Source: Ruixingdingia sedimenti
GTDB lineage: Bacteria; Pseudomonadota; Alphaproteobacteria; Rhodobacterales; Rhodobacteraceae
Assembly (NCBI RefSeq): GCF_031432425.1
Contig: NZ_JAVKPH010000037.1
Span: forward strand, 1 to 28,324
Length of the DNA stretch: 28,324 nt
Reading direction: 5' to 3'
The notes under the pieces were generated by a model. That model was not told the origin of the DNA. It saw only the letters and a program-made list of their open reading frames with translations, and searched no databases. The position numbers were made by a program, and so were the translations under genes. Positions 14,330 through 21,472 of the stretch are shown here, in pieces. Numbering within the stretch: position 1 is the stretch's first letter; every line of letters begins with the position of its first letter.

Positions 14330-17185
14330 ATGCAGTTTGAACGGAAAATCGCCGGCGCCGCACTGAAAGATCCGACGCCTCCGGCCGTCGAGCCGACCGG
14401 CGAACAGAAGGGCGGCAGCCTGGAAATCAAGGGCGGCACCGTGTCGCCGAAGGTGTCGCCCCACAAGGACTGGCGGCACGTCATCGCGCACAATTTCGAA
14501 CTGCGGAACAACGTGCGGACCTTGTTCTACTGGGACAACACCTTCACCGGAGAGTCCAGCTATGAAGTGAACCTGGACTTCGCTTACCACCTCATTCGCT
14601 CCGGGCCGACGCTCGAATTCACGCTCAAAAAGCCCGATGGCGTGCCAGAGGACCAGGGTATCCTTTTCGAGGATGGCGCCGTGGGAACCCGCGACCGTAT
14701 TCGCATTGCGGACGTCCAGATCTATTACCCGCAAGCGACGACGCTGAACTTCAGCAGCGAGTTCGTATTCGGAACATACGGCCACAAGCCCCGGCGCTGG
14801 ACCCTCGCAGAGCTGACCGCGCTGCTCCCGTCAAGCGAAGAAGCTCCCAACCCCGTCATCACCGGCCTGACCTTGGGTGGCGGGGCAGGGATGCCAGACT
14901 TCGTGCGCGGCTTGGAAGAGCGCTCGCTTCAAGACGTGCTTGCTCCACACCAAACCGAGGGCTTCGACGCGGAAACGTGGGAAGGTCCGCTGACGCGCGC
15001 CGCAGGAACGACTGACTACCTGCGTCTCATGTATAATGAACAGACCGGGAAATGCCTGGTATTGGCTCTGTCCATCGGTGTGGTTGGCGACGCAGATCCC
15101 AATATGGTTCCGGTCGAACCGCCCACGCTTCCCAACGAGGGGTCGACCGACGCACCCACCCCATCCAATCCATGGGGTGGCGGAAGCGGCGGCCCGCGCC
15201 TGCCGGCTGCGACTGGCGACGAATACAGCTACACGGACGAGAACGGGAACCCGCTGGCGGCCACGCCGGCCCCGGCTGGGAACGGCACGGTCTACGCCCT
15301 CCACCCCGATGGGTTCTCGTGCTCGCAAGACGGCGGCCGCAGCTGGGACCTGCGTCAGCTGTCCAACCCCGGCACGCTCATCGACATCGCAGCGGGCCCG
15401 GGCGGGGTCTATCTCTTGACCGAAGACGGCGACGTGTGGCTCGGAACCGGCGGGCCCAAGGGGCAGTTCGCAAAGCTGCCGCTGACCGACGTATCGGCCG
15501 GGGCGGAGGCGGAAGTCGAACTGGTGAACGGCGGCTTCGAGTTGGGCGACCTCACCGGTTGGACGCTCGTCCAGGGCGACGAGCCGCAGGTTGTCGACAC
15601 CGCGACGCCGCCCCAGCGCGACGGGAAATACTACCTGACGCGTGACTGGCGCATCATCTCTGCCCAGGACTTCTCCATAGAACAGACCGTCGCACTGCCT
15701 GCGTCGGTGGTCGGCGAAACCGGAAAACTGCGGCTGTATGCGGACGTTCTCACCGAGAATGCAGACATCGGGAAGGTCGAGATCCTCGACGGCACAGAGG
15801 TCGTCGTTCCGGCGGACAATTTCGCACTGACATACAGCGGCGGCACCTTCCGCGCGAATGGGTTTGCTTCATCGCCCACCGCCGGCACTCTGAATCTCAT
15901 CGGCACCCCAACTGGCGGTTCGGTCGGCTCGTGGTCTGTCTCTGACGGCTACACGGGTATCCAGCTGAATGGTAACGAAGGCCAGAACGTCAACGGGTCC
16001 ATAAACTGGCGCGTGGAGACTTCCACCGGCGACCTGTTCGACGGCTTTGTCGCGCTGCGGATCTTCGACCTCGACACCTCTAACGGATTCGTAGAGGGCC
16101 TCGAGATTCAGGGCGTGACTTCCTACGACTTGCTGTCGTCGTCCGTGACGGCGTTCGACATGGGCTTCGAAAAATTCAACTTCAACGGCGCGCCGGTGAA
16201 CACCGCCGGCGACCAGCCTGCCGGACGCTTTCATGTCGTAGTCCGGTCGACCTTCGGCTTCACATACCAGGGCCGCTGGGTCGCCGGTCTCGGCATGAAA
16301 GGCCCCGGCTCGGCAGCCGTGCCACCCGCCACCGTGCTCGCCACAGCGCAGTCCGACGCCAGCGCCTGGCGCCGTGTGACGGCTGAATACAATGGAGAAC
16401 TGCCCGCGCGCGTCACGGTCCGCGTGTCCGGCCAGGCAGTCGGCGGCTATGCCGACGTCTACGTCGACAACGTCGCGTTGACGCTGCCAGGCGTGTCCGA
16501 AGAGTTGAAAGCGGGTGCGATTTCACACGTGCGCGCAAACAGCGAAGGTGGAGGAGCGGATCTGTTCATCGGTGACACCGTCGTCTCCCGTCGCGCTGGC
16601 ATGTCGCCAGATGAAAACGCAGCAACACACCCAGGCCCCGGCGACGGCATTGCATTGTTCGCCACGCCCGGCGAGGCTCTGGTCTCGTCCGGCGACGGCA
16701 GGCAAAAGACGGTCGCGAGCGGCACGCGGTTGGCGATCTTTGCTGGCCAAGCATGGGAAAGCCACACGCTCCCCGACGGGCAGGCCGCGTGCGCGGTCCT
16801 GAATGAGCCGGTCTGGTGCATCGCTACGCCCATCGGGCAGTTGTTCCGCTATGAGTTCGTGACGGCCGCCCTACAAGCCCCTGTCGTGGTTGGCCCGGAC
16901 GGCCACCTGGCGGGGGATTTCAAGCGCAGAGGGGCGGTGCTCACCTCGCGCGAGGGCGCCATCGACTTCGTGGGCGCCACCGGCAACGCGTCTTCCTGGG
17001 CCACGCAGCCGGTGAACGCCAGCGCGCCAGCGCGCCAGTCCTGCTGCTTGGATAGCGGCCGGTATCTGGGCCACCCCAAAGGTGCGTATTCCCTGTTCTG
17101 GTCGGACAATCCTGTCCAGCCGAACTCGTGGCAATACGCCGGCCGCCTCGAGCGCCCCATCCTCAAAATCGTGGAGGTTCGGTGA
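14330..17185 (+). CDS. Large tail fibre / tip protein with Asp-box and CBM-like domains
   Basis: A 951-aa protein that closes the tail operon. The N-terminal 250 residues (WRHVIAHNFELRNNVRTLFY, YEVNLDFAYHLIRSGPTLEF) probably attach to the tip. After a Pro/Gly linker (about 263-295) comes a repeat-type beta region with one clear Asp box, CSQDGGRSWDL (about 331-341), as in BNR/sialidase propellers. Two galactose-binding-like modules seem to follow: NGGFELGDLTGWTLVQGDEP with a later V-E-I-L-D strand, and the WRRVTAEYNGELPARVTVRV...DVYVDNVAL segment, the usual end of CBM4/9-type folds. It probably binds and possibly processes cell-surface polysaccharide; no catalytic residues are evident. ATG 14330 is taken over TTG 14324; it starts 2 nt after the upstream stop. 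Confidence 0.65.
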   Translation: MQFERKIAGAALKDPTPPAVEPTGEQKGGSLEIKGGTVSPKVSPHKDWRHVIAHNFELRNNVRTLFYWDNTFTGESSYEVNLDFAYHLIRSGPTLEFTLKKPDGVPEDQGILFEDGAVGTRDRIRIADVQIYYPQATTLNFSSEFVFGTYGHKPRRWTLAELTALLPSSEEAPNPVITGLTLGGGAGMPDFVRGLEERSLQDVLAPHQTEGFDAETWEGPLTRAAGTTDYLRLMYNEQTGKCLVLALSIGVVGDADPNMVPVEPPTLPNEGSTDAPTPSNPWGGGSGGPRLPAATGDEYSYTDENGNPLAATPAPAGNGTVYALHPDGFSCSQDGGRSWDLRQLSNPGTLIDIAAGPGGVYLLTEDGDVWLGTGGPKGQFAKLPLTDVSAGAEAEVELVNGGFELGDLTGWTLVQGDEPQVVDTATPPQRDGKYYLTRDWRIISAQDFSIEQTVALPASVVGETGKLRLYADVLTENADIGKVEILDGTEVVVPADNFALTYSGGTFRANGFASSPTAGTLNLIGTPTGGSVGSWSVSDGYTGIQLNGNEGQNVNGSINWRVETSTGDLFDGFVALRIFDLDTSNGFVEGLEIQGVTSYDLLSSSVTAFDMGFEKFNFNGAPVNTAGDQPAGRFHVVVRSTFGFTYQGRWVAGLGMKGPGSAAVPPATVLATAQSDASAWRRVTAEYNGELPARVTVRVSGQAVGGYADVYVDNVALTLPGVSEELKAGAISHVRANSEGGGADLFIGDTVVSRRAGMSPDENAATHPGPGDGIALFATPGEALVSSGDGRQKTVASGTRLAIFAGQAWESHTLPDGQAACAVLNEPVWCIATPIGQLFRYEFVTAALQAPVVVGPDGHLAGDFKRRGAVLTSREGAIDFVGATGNASSWATQPVNASAPARQSCCLDSGRYLGHPKGAYSLFWSDNPVQPNSWQYAGRLERPILKIVEVR

Positions 17186-17203
17186 GGCGAAAACAACAGC
17201 AAT

Positions 17204-17238
17204 GCAGCCGCACAATATTTTGTTGCGGCTGCGTTTTT
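17204..17238 (+). terminator. Intrinsic terminator closing the tail operon
   Basis: GCAGCCGCACAA pairs with TTGT-T-GCGGCTGC across the loop TATT: 8 outer and 4 inner base pairs with one bulged T, followed by GTTTTT. It separates the tail genes from the metallophosphoesterase/sigma pair. Confidence 0.85.
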
Positions 17239-17278
17239 ACCTACCTGACCAGGGACAGGGAATAACCGGAGGACGCGA

Positions 17279-18109
17279 ATGCGCCCCATCAAGAAGTTGC
17301 TATGGGTGTCGGACGGGCACGCATGTTCGACCGAAAGCGCCCAGGAGTTTGAACGGTTCTCCTGGCTGGGTCATTTCATCGCCAAGGAAAAGCCAGACAC
17401 CATCGTTTTCGGCGGGGACTTCTGGGACAACCCATCGCTGAACACACACAAGGGCTCGACGTTGCTGCCGTCGGCCGGGAAAGAGGCCCCAGGCGCAGCC
17501 GCCAAACACGACATCCTCAAAGACTGGAACGCGGGCCGCGACGCCATGATGAAGATCCTCGGGGTCTTCAAAGCCGACAACGAGCGGCACCGAAAAGCCG
17601 GTCACCGCGAACGCATATACGACCCGGACGCATATTACCTGGAAGGCAACCACGAGGAGTTCTGGACGCGGGCGCGCATCAAGCACCCCAGCATCGGATC
17701 CTTGGTATCGAACGAAGCCGCCATCGAGTTCCTGAACGGCGTCGGAATCCAATGGGTCCCTGCGCGCGAGAAGCTGCTGCTGGGCGGCGTGGCGTTCCAG
17801 CACATACACCCCGACGGGCGCGGCCAGCCCATCGTCCTCAACAGCCTCCTTCCTGAACTGCTCATGTCGAACGTGTCCGGCCACACCCACGGCTACGGCG
17901 AGCGCGAGAAGATCCGGGCCGACGGGAAGGTCCAGCGCGCCATTGTCGGCGGATGCTGGAAAAGCCCGGAACGCCTGGGCACGAAAGACCGGCCCGGCCT
18001 CCTGCTCATGGAAGACGTCTTCCAGGGCGAGTTCCACCACAAGTTCATCCCGCAGCATGTCGTCGCCCGCGAATACCGCTCTATCACCTGGGGGCTCGCC
18101 GCAGCATGA
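17279..18109 (+). CDS. Calcineurin-like metallophosphoesterase
   Basis: A 276-aa protein with all core metal-binding motifs of the superfamily: D12-G-H14, GGDFWD (Asp47), GNHE (Asn124, His125), His175 in FQHIH, and GHTHGYG (201-207). It should hydrolyse a phosphomonoester or diester using two metal ions in the cytosol; the substrate cannot be told from sequence and may be nucleic acid, nucleotide or protein. GGAGG sits 8 nt before ATG 17279. The gene follows a strong terminator by only 40 nt and overlaps the sigma factor gene by 4 nt (ATGA), so the two proteins are probably made together. A role in late gene timing or nucleic acid processing is possible but speculative. Confidence 0.85.
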   Translation: MRPIKKLLWVSDGHACSTESAQEFERFSWLGHFIAKEKPDTIVFGGDFWDNPSLNTHKGSTLLPSAGKEAPGAAAKHDILKDWNAGRDAMMKILGVFKADNERHRKAGHRERIYDPDAYYLEGNHEEFWTRARIKHPSIGSLVSNEAAIEFLNGVGIQWVPAREKLLLGGVAFQHIHPDGRGQPIVLNSLLPELLMSNVSGHTHGYGEREKIRADGKVQRAIVGGCWKSPERLGTKDRPGLLLMEDVFQGEFHHKFIPQHVVAREYRSITWGLAAA

Positions 18110-18624
18110 CCATCTCGAAGCGCGAACAGGACCGTTTGTTGTCGGAAAACTTCCGGCAAATCGAGCGTTTCGCAACGATGTTCTGGCGCGCGAACAAGAA
18201 CCTCGAGCTCGAAGAGTGCATCGGCGAGGCGCTGCTCGAAGTCACGCGATGTGTCGGCCGATTCGACCCAAATCGTGGCGTGAAATTCACAAGCTGGGCG
18301 TGGGTCGTCATAAAACGCCGACTCTCGAACTACCGCCGTGACCTGGGCGTGCGCGACGGCCTGGGCGACGCAGACACAGACGCGGTCGAGGCCTACCTCC
18401 ACGACACCGAAACGGTCGAGGATCTTATCGACCGGTCCAGGTTGCAGGAACATCTGGACGAGCGCGCGCCGGTCCTGTCCAGGTTCCTCATGGGTCACAC
18501 GTTCACTGACCTCGCCGCCGCAGAAGCGGTTGACAAGAGCACGGTATCGCGCCGGGCCGCCAAAGAGACCGACGCCCTACGCGAGATTCTGGGGCAGGGC
18601 GCAACGGTGGTGGCCGGGAAGTGA
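18106..18624 (+). CDS. Phage-encoded sigma-70 family factor, two-domain (ECF-like size)
   Basis: A 172-aa protein. Residues about 10-80 match sigma region 2: an RFATMFWRANKNLELEECIG helix pair, EALLEVTRCVGRFDPNRGVK, then FTSWAWVVIKRRLSNYRRD, equivalent to regions 2.2-2.4 that bind core RNA polymerase and melt the -10. Residues about 115-163 look like region 4: FTDLAAAEAVDKSTVSRRAA is a helix-turn-helix for -35 contact. Regions 1 and 3 are absent, as in ECF sigma factors. I chose ATG 18106, overlapping the phosphoesterase stop, because the upstream extension of this frame is only a shadow of that gene. I infer that it reads the five CGCAAC-N15-GTGAATAAC promoters, one of which (P5) overlaps its own last codons. 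Confidence 0.82.
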   Translation: MTISKREQDRLLSENFRQIERFATMFWRANKNLELEECIGEALLEVTRCVGRFDPNRGVKFTSWAWVVIKRRLSNYRRDLGVRDGLGDADTDAVEAYLHDTETVEDLIDRSRLQEHLDERAPVLSRFLMGHTFTDLAAAEAVDKSTVSRRAAKETDALREILGQGATVVAGK

Positions 18625-18633
18625 ATAACGGGG
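18600..18633 (+). promoter_or_regulatory. Putative phage late promoter P5 (before lysis genes)
   Basis: CGCAAC at 18600-18605, 15 nt spacer, GTGAATAACGGGG at 18621-18633, followed by AAAC. The TGA stop of the sigma gene lies within it. Unlike the other copies, GAA instead of CCC precedes the GTG, so the small CCCGT/ACGGG palindrome of the other copies is lost while the two boxes and spacing remain. The amidase ATG is 35 nt after the GTG. Confidence 0.72.
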
Positions 18634-18655
18634 AAACGATGGAGTTTCCCCCAAA

Positions 18656-19156
18656 ATGTCCCTGAAACGCATTGTCCTGCACTGGTCCGCCGGGGGAAAC
18701 ACCCCGTCTGCGCTTGACCGCCAGCATTACCATTTCATCGTCGGCGGGGACGGGGCCGTGGTCCGTGGTCTCCACGCGCCCGAGGCGAACATCGCGCCGA
18801 AGAAGGGTGCCTATGCCGCGCACACTCTGAACCTGAACACCGGCAGCATCGGTGTCGCGATGGCCGGCATGGCCGGCGCCGTCGAGCGCCCGTTCAACGC
18901 CGGCCGTTCGCCGCTGACCGCCGTCCAGGTGGACGCGTTCGCGCGCCTCGTCGCGCAGCTCTGCCGCCAGTATGGCATCCCCGTCACCCGCGAGACCGTC
19001 CTCAGCCATGCCGAAGTCCAGCCCACGCTGAAGGTCCAGCAGCGCGGCAAGTGGGACATCTGCTGGCTGCCCGGCATGACCGGCCCCGCTGACCCCGTCA
19101 AAGTGGGGGACATCCTCCGCGCCCGTATCACCGCCGCGCTGGGAGCTGCGAAATGA
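18656..19156 (+). CDS. Endolysin, N-acetylmuramoyl-L-alanine amidase (Amidase_2 fold)
   Basis: A 166-aa single-domain enzyme similar in size to T7 lysozyme. It begins KRIVLHWSAGG (His9, likely zinc ligand), followed by HYHFIVGGDGAVVRG, a GSIGVAMAGM strand, LSHAEV (His118) and KWDICWLPG (Asp134 the likely third ligand, Cys136 nearby). It should cut the amide bond between MurNAc and L-Ala in peptidoglycan at the end of infection. There is no signal peptide, so release depends on the holin-like protein downstream. It is the first gene after P5; the ribosome site is weak (GGAG, 12 nt before the ATG). It overlaps the next gene by 4 nt. Confidence 0.88.
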   Translation: MSLKRIVLHWSAGGNTPSALDRQHYHFIVGGDGAVVRGLHAPEANIAPKKGAYAAHTLNLNTGSIGVAMAGMAGAVERPFNAGRSPLTAVQVDAFARLVAQLCRQYGIPVTRETVLSHAEVQPTLKVQQRGKWDICWLPGMTGPADPVKVGDILRARITAALGAAK

Positions 19157-19542
19157 ACCCAAAGGCCTTCTTCTCCTCGGTCGCTGACCTGCTTCCGAAC
19201 GGCGCCGCCGCAGCCGCCCTGGCTGGTGTCGCCGGTGGCGTTGTCCATTGGATTGTGAACCGGAAGAACCCGCGCGCTGGCATCCTGGCCGTCGTCGTTG
19301 GCGGGATGACCGCCGTCTACATCGGACCGTTCGCCTCCTCGATTATCGGCCTGCCCATCGTGGCAGTGAACGCGATGACAGGCGGCGACGCGGACCCTGG
19401 GATGTTCGGCGCATTCGTCTGTGGCTTGGCCGGCGTCTCCATAGTCGAGCTGATTGCCGACTTCGTCGAGCGTCGGAAGCGGGACCTGAAGAACGACGCG
19501 CCAATCTCCAGCCCGGAGGACAATGGCGATGAACCGGCATGA
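19153..19542 (+). CDS. Holin-like membrane protein
   Basis: A 129-aa protein with hydrophobic stretches at about 17-37 (GAAAAALAGVAGGVVHWIV), 43-67 (GILAVVVGGMTAVYIGPFAS) and 82-102, then a charged tail VERRKRDLKND and an acidic end. Three membrane segments, a charged cytoplasmic tail and a place directly after the endolysin fit a class I-type holin, which would form inner-membrane holes to release the amidase. The sequence is not matched to a named holin family. ATGA overlap with the amidase; the next small gene starts inside its end. Confidence 0.7.
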   Translation: MNPKAFFSSVADLLPNGAAAAALAGVAGGVVHWIVNRKNPRAGILAVVVGGMTAVYIGPFASSIIGLPIVAVNAMTGGDADPGMFGAFVCGLAGVSIVELIADFVERRKRDLKNDAPISSPEDNGDEPA

Positions 19543-19630
19543 ACGCTCACGGGCAACCCAAACATGGCGGTCCTGGAAGGCCGGGGCCGTCGTCCTCTTC
19601 GTCTACGTCCTGGTGATGGTGCTGATATGA
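19523..19630 (+). CDS. 35-aa single-pass membrane peptide in lysis cassette
   Basis: The frame from ATG 19523 (or ATG 19529) encodes a basic N-terminus MAMNRHERSRATQTWRSW followed by a hydrophobic helix VVLFVYVLVMVLI and TGA 19628. It overlaps the end of the holin-like gene, and its stop overlaps the Rz start as ATGA. This coupled spacing suggests a translated gene. It might be a second holin, an antiholin, or a coupling leader for Rz. There is GGAGGA just upstream of ATG 19523. Confidence 0.55.
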   Translation: MAMNRHERSRATQTWRSWKAGAVVLFVYVLVMVLI

Positions 19631-19953
19631 TTGCCGCGCTTCTCACAAAGAACTGGCTGCGCCTCGCGCTCGCCGCCGCGCTCGCCCTCGCCGTGGGTTG
19701 GGTCGTGTTCGAGCTGCGGGCCGGTGCCCGTGCGGCCGCGCGTGTGGAGCAGCTGGAACAGGAACTGGCGGCCGCCGCGCAACGGGACCGGATCCGCGCC
19801 GCGCTGAACGCGGCCGAAGCCCTGCGCCTGGAACAAGAACAAAATGACCGTCTCACTTTCGGGAGGCTTTCCGATGAAGCCATTGCTGACCCTTCTGCTC
19901 CTGAGTCTGCTCTCGGGCTGCGCAACGTCCAGCGCCTCAATCAGATCCGCTGA
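19627..19953 (+). CDS. Rz-like i-spanin
   Basis: A 108-aa protein with a short cytoplasmic start (MIAALLTKNW), one membrane helix (LRLALAAALALAVGWVVFEL) and a periplasmic coiled coil (ARAAARVEQLEQELAAAAQR to ALRLEQEQNDRL). This is the layout of inner-membrane spanin subunits, which join an outer-membrane lipoprotein to fuse the two membranes in the last step of lysis. An Rz1-like gene lies embedded in its 3' part in another frame, the classic Rz/Rz1 arrangement. The longer open frame upstream lacks sense; the ATG at 19627 overlaps the previous stop. Confidence 0.75.
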   Translation: MIAALLTKNWLRLALAAALALAVGWVVFELRAGARAAARVEQLEQELAAAAQRDRIRAALNAAEALRLEQEQNDRLTFGRLSDEAIADPSAPESALGLRNVQRLNQIR

Positions 19954-20119
19954 CATCCCGCCGTCGCTCCTGGTGCCGTGCGCGCAGGGTGTGCTGCTGC
20001 CTGAGCGCGACTTGACCCGTGGCGAAACTGAAAGGTTCTGGATGCAAGACCGCCTGGCGCTGCGCGAGTGCCGCACACGGCATGGCGGGTTGGCGGCGGC
20101 GGTAACGGCAAACCCCTGA
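19874..20119 (+). CDS. Rz1-like o-spanin lipoprotein
   Basis: An 81-aa protein beginning MKPLLTLLLLSLLSGC, a short lipoprotein signal with lipobox L-S-G-C, so the mature protein starts at Cys16 and is lipid-anchored. The rest (SADIPPSLLVPCAQGVLLPE) is Pro-containing and periplasmic. ATG 19874 is preceded by GGGAGG at 19861-19866. It starts 80 nt before the Rz-like gene ends, in a different frame. It has two further cysteines (PCAQ, RECR) that could form a disulfide. Together with Rz it would complete outer-membrane disruption. Confidence 0.75.
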   Translation: MKPLLTLLLLSLLSGCATSSASIRSADIPPSLLVPCAQGVLLPERDLTRGETERFWMQDRLALRECRTRHGGLAAAVTANP

Positions 20120-20197
20120 AAAGAATCTGCAATCCAGGGTCTTTCCTTTCAAAAGCAGGCCCCCACCTGGCATCCACCGAACCAGAGAACTTCCACC

Positions 20198-20533
20198 TTG
20201 CAACGCACAGAAAACGGATCAATACCAATAGCTTACAGCCCCGCAGAGGTCGCGGCGCTGCTTGCTGTGCCGTATTCGACCGTTTGCGCTGAGATACGGG
20301 CGGGGCGTCTCACGGCAAGGCGTATCGGCAAAACATACCGCGTTCACCGCGACAGCTTGGATGAGTATTTGAAATGGCCAGACCCCAAAAACCAGCCCGT
20401 CTCTACCAGCGCCCCGACACGGGCGAGTGGGTCATCCGTGACGCCGGCAAGGACGTCCGCACCGGGCAGCGCGGCGACGGCGGCCGAGGCGCTGCTGAAG
20501 AAGCTTTCAGCAAATACCTCGCGCAAAAGCTGA
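20198..20533 (+). CDS. Excisionase-like helix-turn-helix protein
   Basis: A 111-aa frame. Residues about 13-58 form a MerR-type/HTH_17 winged helix: YSPAEVAALLAVPYSTVCAE then IRAGRLTARRIGKTYRVH, ending RDSLDEYL. Such domains are typical of phage excisionases (Xis) that bend DNA at the attachment site and steer the integrase towards excision. The only start found is TTG 20198. The C-terminal 50 residues (Ser/Ala/Thr/Pro-rich) overlap the integrase gene in another frame and may be partly dictated by it. The 160-nt overlap with int is longer than in lambda. Role is inferred from the domain and the neighbour. Confidence 0.7.
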   Translation: MQRTENGSIPIAYSPAEVAALLAVPYSTVCAEIRAGRLTARRIGKTYRVHRDSLDEYLKWPDPKNQPVSTSAPTRASGSSVTPARTSAPGSAATAAEALLKKLSANTSRKS

Positions 20534-21444
20534 CGAAGACAGACCCCAACCGCGACCCGCAAAACCTGCGGGACGTGTCAGTGGGCGTGGTCCTGACGCA
20601 CTACCTGGAAACCCTCCGTGAGGAAATGGCCGCCCCCGAACGGCAAGCGCACGCTGTCAAAGCAATGTCGGCGTTCTGGTCGTCGAAGACGGTGGCTGAC
20701 GTCTCAGAAGAGACGTGCCGCGCCTATGTTAAAACCCGCCCGTCTGCGTCCACCGCGCGCCGCGAGCTTGGCGTGCTGCGCGCCGCGCTGAACAAAGCGC
20801 ACCGGTCACGTATGCTCATCGGCGCCCCGGCCGTCTGGATGCCACCGAAGGGCGCGCCAAGGCCGGACTGGTTGACACGCGACGAGTTCGCTCGGTTGCT
20901 CTGGGCATTGTGGCGCCAGAAGCGCAGCAAGCACGCCGCACGCTTGGCCCTGTGCCAGTTCTATACGGGCAGCCGTCCGCGAACCGTTGCTCGCACGACG
21001 TGGGCCCGACGCGCCGACGGCCCCTGGGTGGATCTCGAACAAGAGATCTGGTGGCGCAGCGGCGACGACGAGCTGGAAACCGTGAAGAAGCGCCGGCCGC
21101 ACGTCATCCCCGAGCGACTGGTTGCGCACCTTCGTCGGTGGAAACGGATCCACGGCGGCACTTACATCGCGGAAACCGCGCGCGACCCGGGCCAGCCCGT
21201 GTGGGACATCGGGAAAGCGTTGGAAGGCGCCGCCGTCAGGGCAGGGGTCAAGCGCATCACGCCGCACACACTGAAACACACGTCCATCACGCTGTTCATC
21301 CAGTCGGGCGGCAGCGCCGAGGACGCGTCCGACTATTTCTCGACGTCCATCGAGACCATCCAAAGCAACTACTGGCACCACTCGCCGAAGCACCAGGCGA
21401 GGGCCAAGGTCCAGATCTCAAACCTCGGCAAGCGGCCGAGATGA
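20374..21444 (+). CDS. int: Tyrosine recombinase, phage integrase
   Basis: A 356-aa protein with an N-terminal DNA-arm and core-binding part (LTHYLETLREEMAAPERQ) and a catalytic domain from about 165. Likely active-site residues are Arg201 in FYTGSRPRT, His298, Lys301 and His302 in ITPHTLKHTSIT, and the nucleophile Tyr333 in SNYWHHSPKH. The usual second arginine (H-x-x-R) is Lys here. The canonical G-H of box III reads F-S, as in several alphaproteobacterial phage integrases. It should recombine attP with the 3' half of tRNA-Arg(CCG) at 25,465-25,514. It is on the late strand after the lysis genes, overlaps the HTH gene, and is closed by a bidirectional terminator. The attachment site lies 4 kb away with cargo between. 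Confidence 0.9.
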   Translation: MARPQKPARLYQRPDTGEWVIRDAGKDVRTGQRGDGGRGAAEEAFSKYLAQKLTKTDPNRDPQNLRDVSVGVVLTHYLETLREEMAAPERQAHAVKAMSAFWSSKTVADVSEETCRAYVKTRPSASTARRELGVLRAALNKAHRSRMLIGAPAVWMPPKGAPRPDWLTRDEFARLLWALWRQKRSKHAARLALCQFYTGSRPRTVARTTWARRADGPWVDLEQEIWWRSGDDELETVKKRRPHVIPERLVAHLRRWKRIHGGTYIAETARDPGQPVWDIGKALEGAAVRAGVKRITPHTLKHTSITLFIQSGGSAEDASDYFSTSIETIQSNYWHHSPKHQARAKVQISNLGKRPR

Positions 21445-21445
21445 A

Positions 21446-21470
21446 AAGGGCCCCGCGAGGCGGGGCCCTT
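21446..21470. terminator. Bidirectional terminator between integrase and DGQHR gene
   Basis: A perfect 11-bp stem, AAGGGCCCCGC at 21446-21456 and GCGGGGCCCTT at 21460-21470, with loop GAG. It lies in the 28-nt gap between two converging genes. The flanking A run on one side and T on the other are short, so efficiency is uncertain. Confidence 0.75.
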
Positions 21471-21472
21471 GG

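Noticed and set aside
1815..18633. Repressor operators (stoperators) or start-associated sequences like those of mycobacteriophages
   Set aside because: Not excluded, but those are single blocks without a fixed upstream hexamer. The two-box spacing and a phage sigma gene favour promoters.
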